Below, piece after piece: positions 45,209 to 55,656 of a stretch of 64,000 bases of DNA. Each line of letters starts with the position of its first letter. Positions within the stretch are counted from its first letter, which is position 1. The notes beneath the pieces were generated by a model, which saw nothing but the letters and a program-made list of their open reading frames with translations, searched no databases and was not told the DNA's origin. Source of the stretch: Bradysia coprophila (taxonomy: Eukaryota > Arthropoda > Insecta > Diptera > Sciaridae). Where the stretch lies: contig NW_023503785.1 of assembly GCF_014529535.1 (NCBI RefSeq), forward strand, positions 868,001-932,000, written 5' to 3'. Made by a program: the position numbers and the translations under genes.

Positions 45209-45497
45209 CACACCCGCCCTGAACAAAAATAAAGTTTTACCGAAAATGCACCCAAAAATTGATCGCTGTTCTGAATAGAGGGACCCTAGGGGAGTTCAAA
45301 ACGATGGTCCGTTAAGCTGGACCAGATGCTTCCCCAGCCCATACAATTTTTTCCTTAGTTGTATGGGTGATGGGAAGCATCTGGTCCAGCTTAACGGACC
45401 ATCGTTTTGGACTCCCCTAGGGTCCCTCTATTCAGAACAGCGATCAATTTTTGGGTGCATTTTCGGTAAAACTTTATTTTTGTTCAGGGCGGGTGTG
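45209..45497. mobile_element. 289-bp near-perfect palindromic MITE
   Basis: Arms of ~130 bp begin CACACCCGCCCTGAACAAAA and end with the complement. The centre holds a smaller inverted CCCATACAA / TTGTATGGG pair. The flanks share AATG, a possible 4-bp duplication. Few mismatches, so fairly young. Confidence 0.88.
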
Positions 45498-45955
45498 AAT
45501 GAATGACAGCAAAACGCAATTTTCACGACGCTTCATAGTGGACAAAACAAGGACTTTCGCATCGCTAGCATGAAAAATCATGTGTTCACCACGGGAAGAA
45601 ATAGGAAATTCCAACTCGAGTGAACTTTCGCGCTTGTTCTAATTTCCTATTTTTTCGCCACTCCATTTCCCAACGCAGGTGAGAAAATAGTCATTTTCTT
45701 CACTCGGCTGAACAACAGTATTTTTCATCGACTTATACGAATATTGTTATCGTAACCCATTACCATTCTGCTTGTACAATGTACAGTGTCTTACTGTCTT
45801 ACCCGCCTAACCATTCGTTCACGAACAAAGTGTCCAGTGTTTTTTGACGGTTCCGTAAAAGAAGAGTTAAATATGGAAAAATGGTCGGACCAAAGCAACT
45901 CCGGTCGTCGGCTGTGATGCAGATGGCCCTCACCAGATCACACAAAGTTTCAAAT

Positions 45956-46840
45956 TTAATTCGATTTATTGACAAACTTCCTAACTAAATCTACCAGCTC
46001 ACGCAATGTTTGACCGTTCTTCATCTCAATTTCTATTCTTTTCCTTTCAAGTTCCAATAGCTGTTCATGTTGCTCGTAACGCTGCTGCTCTCTTCGTTCA
46101 TTCATTTTCACAAATTCTTCAAACCATGAGCTGGTATCGTCAGTAGAATTCGACGCTGTGGTTTTCATTTTCTTTTGTGCTTTTCCACTAATCACAGCGG
46201 TAGTTTCCGTCAATTTTCGCTTTTTCGTCTCAGTATCCGACTCAGCGTCAACTGCTAATCGCTCGGTTTTTATTCCATTCGCTGGCTGAATACTGTACGT
46301 TAGAGTCGGTTTGGCTGGAGACTTTCGTTTGTATGCCACCACATTTTTGTACTTCGACGGTCCACCGTCAACGCCCTGATGCGATTCGTCTCGGTGCTTA
46401 TCCACAGCGGACTTGACATAATGGGCGAACATGCACTTCCCACCGTCATCCGAGCTAAACGACACCGAATCGTCGTCCACTTTGTCCACCTGAATGTAGC
46501 GCACATTTGTCGGTTCATTTTCGGCCGGTGCATCACCGAATTGCGACAGAATGGCATGGAAATCTTCGAAAAATTCCCATCTCGATTGGTTGATGTTACG
46601 CGGCGATGAATTGATTCGTTTGTACGTCAACATCAGATTGTTGAATTTCTTTTGGACATTCTTCAGCGTTTCCGTCATCGATGGGGCAGCTGATTTCAGT
46701 TTGTTGTAAATTTGCGGCCAAAGTAAATGTCTCGATCGGCCACTTCTGAATTGGGACTCCATCTCCAGCCGCAGTCGGATTAGTAGTCTTATTCGTTCGG
46801 ATGTCCATTTTCCGGGAGTTGTGTCCGCATCGCAAAGACT
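45956..46840 (-). CDS. Myb/SANT-like DNA-binding protein
   Basis: The frame is open from about 46869 and runs to the stop at 45956. The DNA-binding domain starts upstream of the first internal ATG (46762): in frame it reads TPGKWTSERIRLLIRLRLEM, then LLWPQIYNKLKS and NVQKKFNNLMLTYKRI, a three-helix Myb/SANT-like (MADF/trihelix) pattern. The 5' exon or start is therefore not defined; an acceptor-like TTGACAG lies near 46852. After the domain come an acidic segment, basic stretches (KKRKLTE, KAQKKMK) and a C-terminal coiled coil (ERREQQRYEQHEQLLELERK). It could be a host transcription factor or a Harbinger-type accessory protein. Confidence 0.7.
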   Translation of the reverse strand, partial: SLCDADTTPGKWTSERIRLLIRLRLEMESQFRSGRSRHLLWPQIYNKLKSAAPSMTETLKNVQKKFNNLMLTYKRINSSPRNINQSRWEFFEDFHAILSQFGDAPAENEPTNVRYIQVDKVDDDSVSFSSDDGGKCMFAHYVKSAVDKHRDESHQGVDGGPSKYKNVVAYKRKSPAKPTLTYSIQPANGIKTERLAVDAESDTETKKRKLTETTAVISGKAQKKMKTTASNSTDDTSSWFEEFVKMNERREQQRYEQHEQLLELERKRIEIEMKNGQTLRELVDLVRKFVNKSN

Positions 46841-47304
46841 GGCCTCGCTGTCAAGGACGATATAATTCGATTAACAAAGAGTGTGAATTCCCTAAATTAT
46901 CGGTCAATTTGTGTCGATTACACTTCGAACACCACTTTTGTTTGTAAACAAAGCTGCCCCAACGACGACACATACAAAAAGTGACACGACTTCTAACTGC
47001 ATTTTGAAAACATTTACGCCCGTAGTGGACTGTGCAACGATTTCATAAATAAAATAATTCGCTTACCTGTCGCTGTCTGTCATTTTTTTCTAAATAAATC
47101 TTTGTTTGGAATCAATTTTCCAACAACGTTCTTTCTGAAGACGCGCGTTTCAAATGTTGACAAATGTCAAAACACTCACACACACACTCATGCAGAAGTA
47201 ATCACATTTCTAGCAGAACAAGTATTGAATGTACCGACAATACTCGACCCGCACACGATTTTATTTTGTCATTGTCTCGATTTCCACAATTTTGGTCGAT
47301 TTGA
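46841..47304. other. Non-coding or 5' region of the Myb/SANT gene
   Basis: No exon can be assigned with confidence. A short (CA)n run occurs at about 47173-47190. Confidence 0.35.
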
Positions 47305-47584
47305 CCAAGGTTCTGAAAGAATAGGTTAAGACATCCACGAAAGCGGGTGACACCGAAATTGATAAACGCACTCAGTACAGATGTGTGAAATCAACTTGAA
47401 GAAGATGTTTTGTAGGAAAATTTGGAATTTTGTTTTTGTTAAGTTGTTCTTTTCATATAAACTTCGCTGCCGTTGACGCAATTTGTGTGTCACCACCGCC
47501 TTCATGACAATCTGTACTGAGTGCGTCTATCAATTTTGGTGTCACCCGCCTTCGTCTGTCTAACCTGTTCTTTCAGAACCTTGG
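47305..47584. mobile_element. Foldback MITE plus partial second copy
   Basis: Ends CCAAGGTTCTGAAAGAATAG and CTGTTCTTTCAGAACCTTGG. Internal arms share GTGACACC...AAATTGAT and CACTCAGTACAGAT in inverted orientation. A partial second copy (GTTAAGACACTCACGAACAC) continues at 47584-47720, and CTGTTCTTTTGAGAACCTTGG reappears at 47999 beyond the Harbinger-like MITE, which seems to have inserted into it. Confidence 0.7.
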
Positions 47585-47821
47585 TTAAGACACTCACGAA
47601 CACGAAGGCGAGTGACATCAAATTTGTTAAACGCACTCATTACATATTGTGTGAAAGTCATAAAAACTTTCACAAACCTAGTTGGCGCCACAGAAAAATT
47701 TTGATGCCACCGCCTTCATGATCAACTAGTCAAAATTAAAATTATGAATGAAATTTCGAGTTGCCGTATGAGAAAATTTTTGCATCTGTCACTTTTACGT
47801 TGCTATGTAAATCCACAGTTA

Positions 47822-47993
47822 TGCTCAAAACAAACGAGGCATTGAAAACGTGTTTTGGTCCTACTTTTCATGACGAAATTTTCGAAACTGTCAAATGAAG
47901 TTAGAACTTTTTCTATTTAAAATCGCGACTGCTGCATCTGTCAATGAAAACTAGGACCAAAACACGTTTTCAATGCCTCGTTTGTTTTGAGCA
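47822..47993. mobile_element. 172-bp Harbinger-like MITE, second copy
   Basis: Same ends as 3505-3675 (TGCTCAAAACAAACGAGG) and the same TTA duplication on both sides. The two copies are highly similar throughout. Confidence 0.8.
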
Positions 47994-48213
47994 TTAACCT
48001 GTTCTTTTGAGAACCTTGGAATTTTTACACAAAACATTCGAAACGTCGAACCTTATTTACCCTATCAGTCAGACTCCCCGGATACAACATTTCGATGTGT
48101 ATGCGGTGTATGGTTGGACCACTTGGACGTATAACATGATGCGAGCTGCCATTTATGTGAGAAAATTCGAGCGCTGACACATAGATGTAGCGCTACCATA
48201 TCATCCAATTTGC

Positions 48214-48482
48214 TATAGACTGTTATGATGAGAGACTCTTATTTTAGAGGGATTGAGGGCTACGTCAAAAGTTTATTCACGATTTAGGTGTAGGTGAGAC
48301 TACTTTCTCTGTTGGAAGAATTTGAGTATATCGGACAGAAGTATGTTCGATTTATTTCCGCTGTGCGCCGCACTCTTCGTTGTAAATCGCCAATATGAAA
48401 ATATGTAATGACAAGTACTCCAAGGCAAGTTATAATTAACTGGTCTTCGGAACTCTCGCTCTGATCTTGACCGTCTATAGTT
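48214..48482. mobile_element. MITE of the CTATAGACTGTTATGAT family
   Basis: Ends CTATAGACTGTTATGAT and GTCTATAG. The interior contains GGCAAGTTATAATTAACTGG and CTTCGGAACTCTCGCTCTGA. Related copies occur at 59391-59533, 59950-60020 and 60995-61155. Confidence 0.65.
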
Positions 48483-48744
48483 CCTCCAACGTTTATGCCG
48501 AGGGGGAAACAACAATGGAAAATCTTGTCCCACCGTTCGGCCATTCACCCATTATTCGCCAATTATTTCCCCATTATTCGCCTTCATTCGCTCGTGTTGT
48601 TTTCCCCTCGGTTAATGCAGACATTAAAAGACCAAATCGTCCAATTGCTTAACATAAGCTATAATTTATAACTTTTCATTTAATTTGACAAAATATATAT
48701 TAACATCGTCCCGTCCTCGTTCGTTGATTAAATTATTTTTTATT

Positions 48745-49086
48745 TCAATTTTGGATTCAAAAATGTCTTTTCCACAACATTTTCAACCGTTCTGCTAATC
48801 GCACCGTTTCCATTTCCGAGTATCATTATAATAAAACCGTCGCCGACATCATCATTGTCTCCACACTCGTCGTATATCACTGACGCCAACAATTAATTCA
48901 CTAAAATCACAGCTCACATTAATCCGAACCAATTCCAGATACATTCGTTGCAATATTTGTAGTCTTCGGTAGATTTGGCCACGTTGATGCGGAACTTTTC
49001 GCCATTGCTTCAGGTTGAATGAAATGCTGTCTGTGATTTCAGTGCGCAGCACACGGAAACAGTCATCGTGCGAAAATGGTTTCTGG
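48745..49086 (-). CDS. Candidate host exon(s), unknown
   Basis: Minus-strand frame from 49086, after an acceptor-like CATTCCAG, reads FSHDDCFRVLRTEITDSISF and VPHQRGQIYRRLQILQRMYL. A shifted frame further down reads DECGDNDDVGDGFIIMILGN and ends FLNPKLK before a stop at about 48743. The composition looks coding and a short intron could join the two, but GT-AG choices around 48918 and 48880 do not keep the frame. No family recognised. Confidence 0.3.
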
Positions 49087-49264
49087 AATGGAAATTCATT
49101 TTTGTTACTCGAAATTCAGGCTACGTTCGATTGACTTTTTTTATGAATGAAGACTTTTTACAAAATTTTCTTCCTAACACGCTAGAAGGCCAGTTGGGCC
49201 CTGGATTTTTATGGTGAAGTTTCAACCAAAAATTGGTCGATTTAAAATGGGTTGATACTACAAA

Positions 49265-52200
49265 AACACCGCCAAAGACTGTCCCAAGCCAGTTTGAAAA
49301 AGAGTGGAGGGAATGAAGTAAGAGTAACTCTCGAGTAAGAGTAACAAAAAGAGTAACACTACCCCGTCGGGCACTGTGCACTTTGATAGGCACTGTGGTC
49401 CCGGTACGTGCAGAAATGCGCGGGTCAGAGCTCGGGGATTACCGGGGGCGAGCAAAGTAAAGCTTTCATACTCACCAACCCGCAGTAGCAAGCGTGGTGT
49501 TTTAATGCTAAAAACCTTCAAACTAAGCCACAACGAATTATACATTGCCACATATAATGCCAGAACATTGTCGTCAAGACAAAAAATGCAAGAAATGGAA
49601 GAAGAGCTAGAAAAGATAAAATGGGATGTTGTGGGAGTGAGCGAAGTGAGAAAACCTGGAGAGGAATGCCTGAAATTACAATCAGGGCATACATTCTTCT
49701 ACCGAGGAAGTGATAGTCAGATGCTGATGCACGGTGTCGGATTGTTCATAAACAAGCGGTGGTCGGATCGCATAACTCACACGAAAAGCATATCCGATCG
49801 AGTGATATACGTAAGCCTGAAGATAAATAACAGATACAGTGTCAAATTAATTCAGGTTTACGCACCCACGTCCACCCATGATGACGAAGAAGTAGAAAGA
49901 TTCTATGAAGATGTCTAGAAAGCTCTGGACGAAAACCCATCACATTACCAATATCTCATCGGTGATTTCAATGCGAAGCTGGGAAAACGAGAAGAAGACT
50001 CCGAAATTTCTATTGGCAGTTTTAGCAACGACCAAAGAAATGAGCGTGGAAATGTTTTACTCAACTTCCTACAGCAACACAATTTGTACGCAATGAATTC
50101 ATTTTTTGCAGGAAAGCCTCAACGTAAATGGACTTGGGCTAGTGCAGATGGTGTAACGAAAAATGAGATCGATTACATCATAACTGGCTGTAAGTCAACC
50201 GTTAAGAACGTTACGGTCCTAAACAATTTTTCAACCGGTAGTGATCACCGAATGGTTCGTGCAAGAGTCACGTTAAATACCAGATTTCAAAGATCACAAC
50301 TAGTTCAAAAAAGTGAAAGGATTGACGTACAACGGCTTTACACACAAAATGAAGAATTTGCTACGAAAATGACTGCCGAATTAGATAACGTCAACAATCA
50401 ATGTGAAACATTGGACGAATTGAATACCAAAATCGTCGATACAATAATGGGTTTCATGAAATCCAAATGCAAATCCGTCCAAGGGAAAGAATCAAAACTC
50501 AGCAGAGAAACATTAGACCTGATCGCAAGCAGAGCAGAGTTGGTAAAAAACGGAGGACGAGATTCGGTGGAATACCGGAACTTGTCTAAAAGTATCAACA
50601 AAGCAAGGAGATCAGATGAAAGAAAATATAATGTCCAATTGGCTCAAAACATAATTGAAGCTAACTGTAATATGAAAGTCCTACGGAGAAAAATGACAAA
50701 CGCCAAAAAAGAAATCTTCAAATTACGAGACAAAACAGGAACGATCCAAACGGATCGAAATGCGATATTAAATATTGCAACAGAATTTTATGAGAATTTG
50801 TTTTCTTCAGCAAGACAGAGTCCAACGGAAGAAACCGAAGATAGACCAATAATAAGAAACGTGGGATCGGAGGATATGCCCGACATAACTGTTGATGAAG
50901 TCAAGGCCGCAGTAGCCGAGATGAAAAACAAAAAGTCTCCAGGAGAAGATGGTGTTCCAGTGGAAGCCATTAAACTAGGTGGAGACTCCTTATTAAAGGC
51001 AATCACGGCTTTGTTTAATCAATGTCTCCAATGGGAAGAAGTACCAGAAGCTTGGGAAAATGCGGTAATTACATTGCTGCATAAAAAAGGAGACATAACA
51101 AAGCTGGAAAATTACCGACCCATAAGCCTATTGTCAACACTCTACAAGTTGTTTATGAAAATCATTACGAAGAGGAACACTAACAAGTTCGACTTCTACC
51201 AACCTGTTGAACAAGCTGCTTTCAGATCTGGTTTCAGCACAAACGACCATTTGCAAGTGATGAGAACGCTTATTGAGAAGTGTCGTGAATACAACATCGA
51301 CATAGTCTTGCTATTCATAGACTTCGAAAAAGCTTTCGATTCAGTGGAAACATGGTCGATATTGGACGCATTAGACGAATGTAGAGTAGACTCAAGGTAC
51401 TCCAACACAATTCGATATGTGTACAAAAATGCTACTTCATGTATAAAACTTCATAAGAGCACGGAGAAATTCAGAATTGGCCGAGGTGTAAGGCAGGGTG
51501 ACACCATTTCACCGAAATTATTCACGGCGATTCTGCAGAGTGTTTTTAGGAAGTTAAACTGGAGTAAAATGGGAATAAAGATAAATGGAGAGTACCTGAG
51601 CAATCTCCGCTTCGCTGATGACATTGTACCGATAGCAGCGAATCTAGGTCAGGCTCAGCTTATGCTACAACAGTTAAGTGAAGAGGCGAGCAAAGTTGGC
51701 CTCAAGATGAACTTATCGAAAACAAAAGTCATGACCAACATCGGGGACGATAGAGAAATCAAAATTGGTGACACTGTCATTGAACGAGTCGACAGCTATG
51801 TATATCTAGGACATAAGCTGAAGTTAGGTCTGGACAACCAAACTGCAGAAATAAGACGTAGGATTGGTCTTGCATGGGCAGCGTTCGGAAAACTCAGACT
51901 AATTTTCAAAAGCAAAATGAATAATAGTCTGAAACGCAAAGTTTTCGACACTTGTGTCCTTCCAGTGCTCACTTATGGAGCGGAAACGTTAACTTTAACG
52001 AAAGCATCCGAAGAAAAATTGAGAGTGACACAAAGAGCCATGGAACGGAGTATGCTTGGAATAACACTCAGAGACAGAATGACGAATCAATGGATTCGAC
52101 AACAAACCAGGGTCGTTGATGTCATGGAAAGAATAGCATCTCTGAAATGGAGCTGGGCGGGACATATTGCAAGAAGGACAGACGAACGTTGGACCAAAAA

Positions 52201-52393
52201 GATCATGAACTGGCGACCATATAAAAGACGAGCTATAGGTAGACCACCAGAGAGATGGACAAACGGAATTAAGAATATTGCAGGTACAAACTGGCAGCAA
52301 ATGGCAATGGATCGTACGAAATGGAAAGAAGTTGGAGAGGCCTACATCCAGCAGTGGATAGAAACAGGCTGAAAAAGAAGAAGAAGAGAAGAA
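49265..52393 (+). mobile_element. RTE-like copy F, nearly full length
   Basis: Flanked by a perfect 11-bp duplication GATACTACAAA (49254-49264 and 52394-52404). It begins AACACCGCCAAAGACTGTCC, retains the start of the 5' leader, lacks ~210 bp of leader and the ORF start (a deletion between AGAGTAAC repeats near 49320-49355), and ends in a GAA-rich tail. Confidence 0.93.
49376..52372 (+). pseudogene. RTE-like ORF with one nonsense codon
   Basis: The frame covers the endonuclease and reverse transcriptase and is open apart from a TAG at 49916-49918 (GAG in copy B), between VYAPTSTHDD and GDFNAKLG. The first ~20 codons including the normal ATG are lost with the leader deletion. Downstream of the TAG the protein differs from copy B at only a handful of residues over ~760 codons (for example SPTEE/NPTEE, VFRKL/IFRKL, MGIKI/MGLKI, SEEKL/SEDKL), so both copies are young. 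Confidence 0.92.
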
Positions 52394-52404
52394 GATACTA
52401 CAAA

Positions 52405-53025
52405 TGGAGATTTTTCCTTTTACAAGGTGTAGCCGACCGAGATCGGATGCATTTTCCAGTGTAATTTTTATATGTTCCCAGAAAGATATTGCAGGCCTCC
52501 CACGCTTTAAAAATCCTCATATTTTAGGAGCATTAGGAGGTCGTCAGGAAAGGAAAGTTTTCCAACACCTTTCACAATTTGATCGAGCTATCACCACTGT
52601 ACTAATCCGACAATGATTAAAGCTCAATAAAAAGCATTTTTAGTTTGAAAATGAGGGAGACGGTTTTCGAAATAGCTTCCTAAAAAAAATATTTTACAAA
52701 AGTCAAGTAGATTTGCATTGTCTAAATCCAGAATCAACCAACATTTTCCAGAATAAATGTTTTTAAATCGAAGAATATTACTTCAAATCGATTATTAGTA
52801 GTTTCCGAACAGAATTGCTTTATTGAGACCTAAACAATGTAAAGCACCGCAAGCGAAAGTTTCCATGGTATTTTTCTCATCCACTGATTTTACTCATATT
52901 AATTTGTAGGAGTTTAATTCGATCATTTACTTCTAGTTCATTTCTGGAGTTTTTGGAGATTTGGGAAATTTTAGAAGCATTTTTGAAATTTTAGGAAATG
53001 TTAGAAGGTGTGGGAGGCCTGCAAA
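52405..53025. other. Non-coding stretch
   Basis: AT-rich. No gene recognised. Confidence 0.4.
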
Positions 53026-53540
53026 CTAATTTTTAGAAGCCAAAACCACTTTCAAAAAAATTCTTTGAAGCTTGTGCGGCTAGTGGGAGGTGATCAAAAA
53101 CCAAAAACATGCACTTTTCTTATAGAAATTTCTCCAGGTACACGAGCCGTACAGGGTCGTGTGGGGTGTCATTAGAAGGGTAATTTTATGTTGTTTCAGA
53201 TCAAGTAGAGTCTTACGGAAGTTTATTTTGAATTTGAATTTATTGACCAGCAGAGAAAACTCCTAAGGTAGTACAGAATATCAATAGTCACATACATTAT
53301 TTGGTAGCATCTACGATGCAATATGAGCATTTAAGCATTTCAACTTCTCATATTTCATCGTAGATACTTTTAAACGCCCTTAAGAGCCTATTTGCCCTGA
53401 AACAACATAAAATTACCTTTCTAATGACACTCCACAGGGACATTTACGTTTCGTGGAGAAAATTTGGGTAAGAAAAGTGCAGGTCCGATCAGTCACACAA
53501 GCTTTGAAGAATTTTTTGAAAGTGGTTTAGGCTTCTAGGG
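53026..53540. mobile_element. Foldback element, ~150-190-bp arms
   Basis: Arms share AACCACTTTCAAAAAAATTC and GTAATTTTATGTTGTTTCAG in inverted orientation (53026-53215 and 53395-53540). The centre contains a further small hairpin (ATCTACGATG / CATCGTAGAT). The arms have diverged, so it is old. Confidence 0.7.
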
Positions 53541-53744
53541 TCTTCTCGGCACATGTAAAAAAGTCCACTGGCCGATTTGCGTCGGCTATTTTTCGAAAGA
53601 ATCCCTCAAGACTAAGTACTAAGTAATGCTCAAAGTACACATAAACACTGCATGCGTGCAAATATGTATTGGTATCCAGGATACCGGAAAATTTTTCTGC
53701 CGAAAAACTGGAAGACCGGGAAGAAATAATGAAAATGAGAAAAG

Positions 53745-53858
53745 AAGCTGGAAAATGACAAGAAATGGGAAAATGACCGGAAATCGGTAAATGACCAGAA
53801 ATTGGGCCGGGACATGACCAGGAGTCCGGAAATGACCAAAATTCGGAAATGACTAGAT
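53745..53858. repeat. Degenerate GGAAAATGACC minisatellite
   Basis: Repeats of (G)GAAATGACC with variable spacers of 14-18 bp. Open frames across it are artefacts. Confidence 0.6.
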
Positions 53859-53860
53859 AG

Positions 53861-54181
53861 GAAACAACCAAAATTTTACCAAAAAAATCTGCGTCGCATG
53901 TGGCAGATAAATTTTCTTGCTGGTCTGTTCCTGAACATTTGCCACTTTGCGACGCAGATTTTTTTGGTAAAATTTTGGTTGTTTCCAGTCAAATTTTTTT
54001 TGGTAAAAATTATTTGGCATATGATGAGAAAAACTAAGCCAGCTTGTTTGAACTAAAATTGGGTGTAAAAATTAATTTTTGCGTAACGAAGCTGAAAGCG
54101 TCAACTCTAGCGATATCATTCATTTTAGAAATTGTACTTCAAAGACTGCGTCACACTTTTCTCGAAGAGATTTTTGTTGGG
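53861..54181. mobile_element. Truncated foldback element (third copy)
   Basis: Keeps the inner hairpin and the full right arm, ending TTTTTGTTGGG. It is followed by repeat H exactly as at 42852, so the pair forms one larger unit. Confidence 0.8.
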
Positions 54182-55490
54182 ATATCAGTCGTTTTAGAAG
54201 TGTAGTCAACACTGCTTTTTATAACAGTTTATAACAGAAATTCGAAAATTTGACGAAATTCGAAAATTTGACGAAAATCGAAAATTTGACGAAATTCGAA
54301 ATTTGACGAAAATCGAAAATTTGACGAAAATCGAAAATTTGACGAAAATCAAAAATTTGACGAAAATCAAAAATTTGACGAAAATCGAAAATTTGACGAA
54401 ATTCGAAAATTTGACGAAATTCGAAAATTTGACGAAAATCGAAAATTTGACGAAAATCGAAAATTTGACGAAAATCGAAAATTTGACGAAGAAAGTAATT
54501 CTCTATCTGCCACCATTCAAGAAATATCTATAAAACCCCAATTGACCCACCCATTTCCAACTTTCGACATTTTTCGCAAATGCCCTTCTTTTCTACTCGT
54601 AAAACTCTGAGACTTTGCCGAAGAAAGTAACTCTCTATCTGTCACCATTCAAGAAATACCTCTAAAAACATAATTGACCCACCCATTTCCAACTTTCGAC
54701 ATTTTTCACATATGCCCCTCTGTTCTACTCGTAAAACTCTGAGACTTTGCCGAAGAAAGTAACTCTCTATCTTTCATAACCCAAAAAAATATTAGTCCTT
54801 TCATCCTACGCTCGAGTAGCTCAAAATTTGGTCACTCTAATCACTCTAGCTCAAACGAATCTGCCCCGATTTTTTTAATTTTTTTTTTTTTTTTGAATCG
54901 TGTTACGAATACCTTTCATTTGATGGGTCGCACGCCTCTGTAGGTTTCAATAATACAGCTAAGCTACAGCCGAAAACGCATTCCCGACCCTCGAAAACCA
55001 CACTCAGAAACCACTTCGAGGTCAATAAAACAAAATTCTGGTTTTTCCTGGGGTAATGGCGTATCACATTTTCATTTTTATGCCCACCCTGAGGTTCCTG
55101 CAAAATTTCATGGAGATTGGCTGACTAGTTTCCGAGATCGACCGTCGATAGATAGACAGATAGATAGACAGATAGATAGAAACATACAGAGTAAGTTGAA
55201 AGATTTTGATTCTTTCTTCTTCTTTGATTCTTTGGAAAACGTTAATTTGGTGCATTTTCTATCAAAATGACCAACTTCAAAACGATGTATCTCCGGCAAT
55301 TTTAAAGTTACATAGTCGAGTGATAGCTCGTTTTGCTCGTATTTGAAGCGCGAATAAGATAGAATAGGATTTGTGGTGATACAGGCCAAAGGAATATATA
55401 GTTACCGCGTCTCAAAAAAATTTCTTCGTTCTTTTTTTGGAAGTTAGACTGCGTCAAGTCCTCCGCTATCGCTCCGGACATGATTATGCT
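54182..55490 (+). repeat. Composite repeat H, copy 2 (uninterrupted)
   Basis: ATATCAGTCGTTTTAGAAGT to GCTCCGGACATGATT. It contains the expanded 18-bp minisatellite (54238-54490), two ~125-bp tandem units (54490-54780), and a GATA/CAGA-type microsatellite at 55146-55180. The site occupied by RTE copy E in copy 1 is empty here (GTCCTCCGCTATCGCTCC). Confidence 0.85.
54238..54490. repeat. 18-bp minisatellite, about 13 units
   Basis: Unit GACGAAAATCGAAAATTT with variants (ATTCG, ATCAA). It translates to repeated TKIENL in one frame, which is not a gene. Copy 1 of repeat H has only about four units. Confidence 0.9.
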
Positions 55491-55656
55491 ATGGTGTCAT
55501 GGTCATTCAAGAAATCGATAAACGACCACCACTGTCAGTAAATCAATTAAGGGCAAAGGTGTTCTTTAAGTGGCGGCGCAAGCATATCACCAGTATTCAG
55601 TTTTATGTGTGATTTCCGATGCAAATTTACTTCATTCGTCACCGCCATTCGTTACT

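Noticed and set aside
54238-54490. CRISPR array
   Set aside because: Direct 18-bp units without spacers in an animal genome; a minisatellite.
54303-54533. Open frame of repeated TKIENL residues as a repeat protein
   Set aside because: It is a translation of the 18-bp minisatellite; other frames are equally repetitive and there is no start context or domain.
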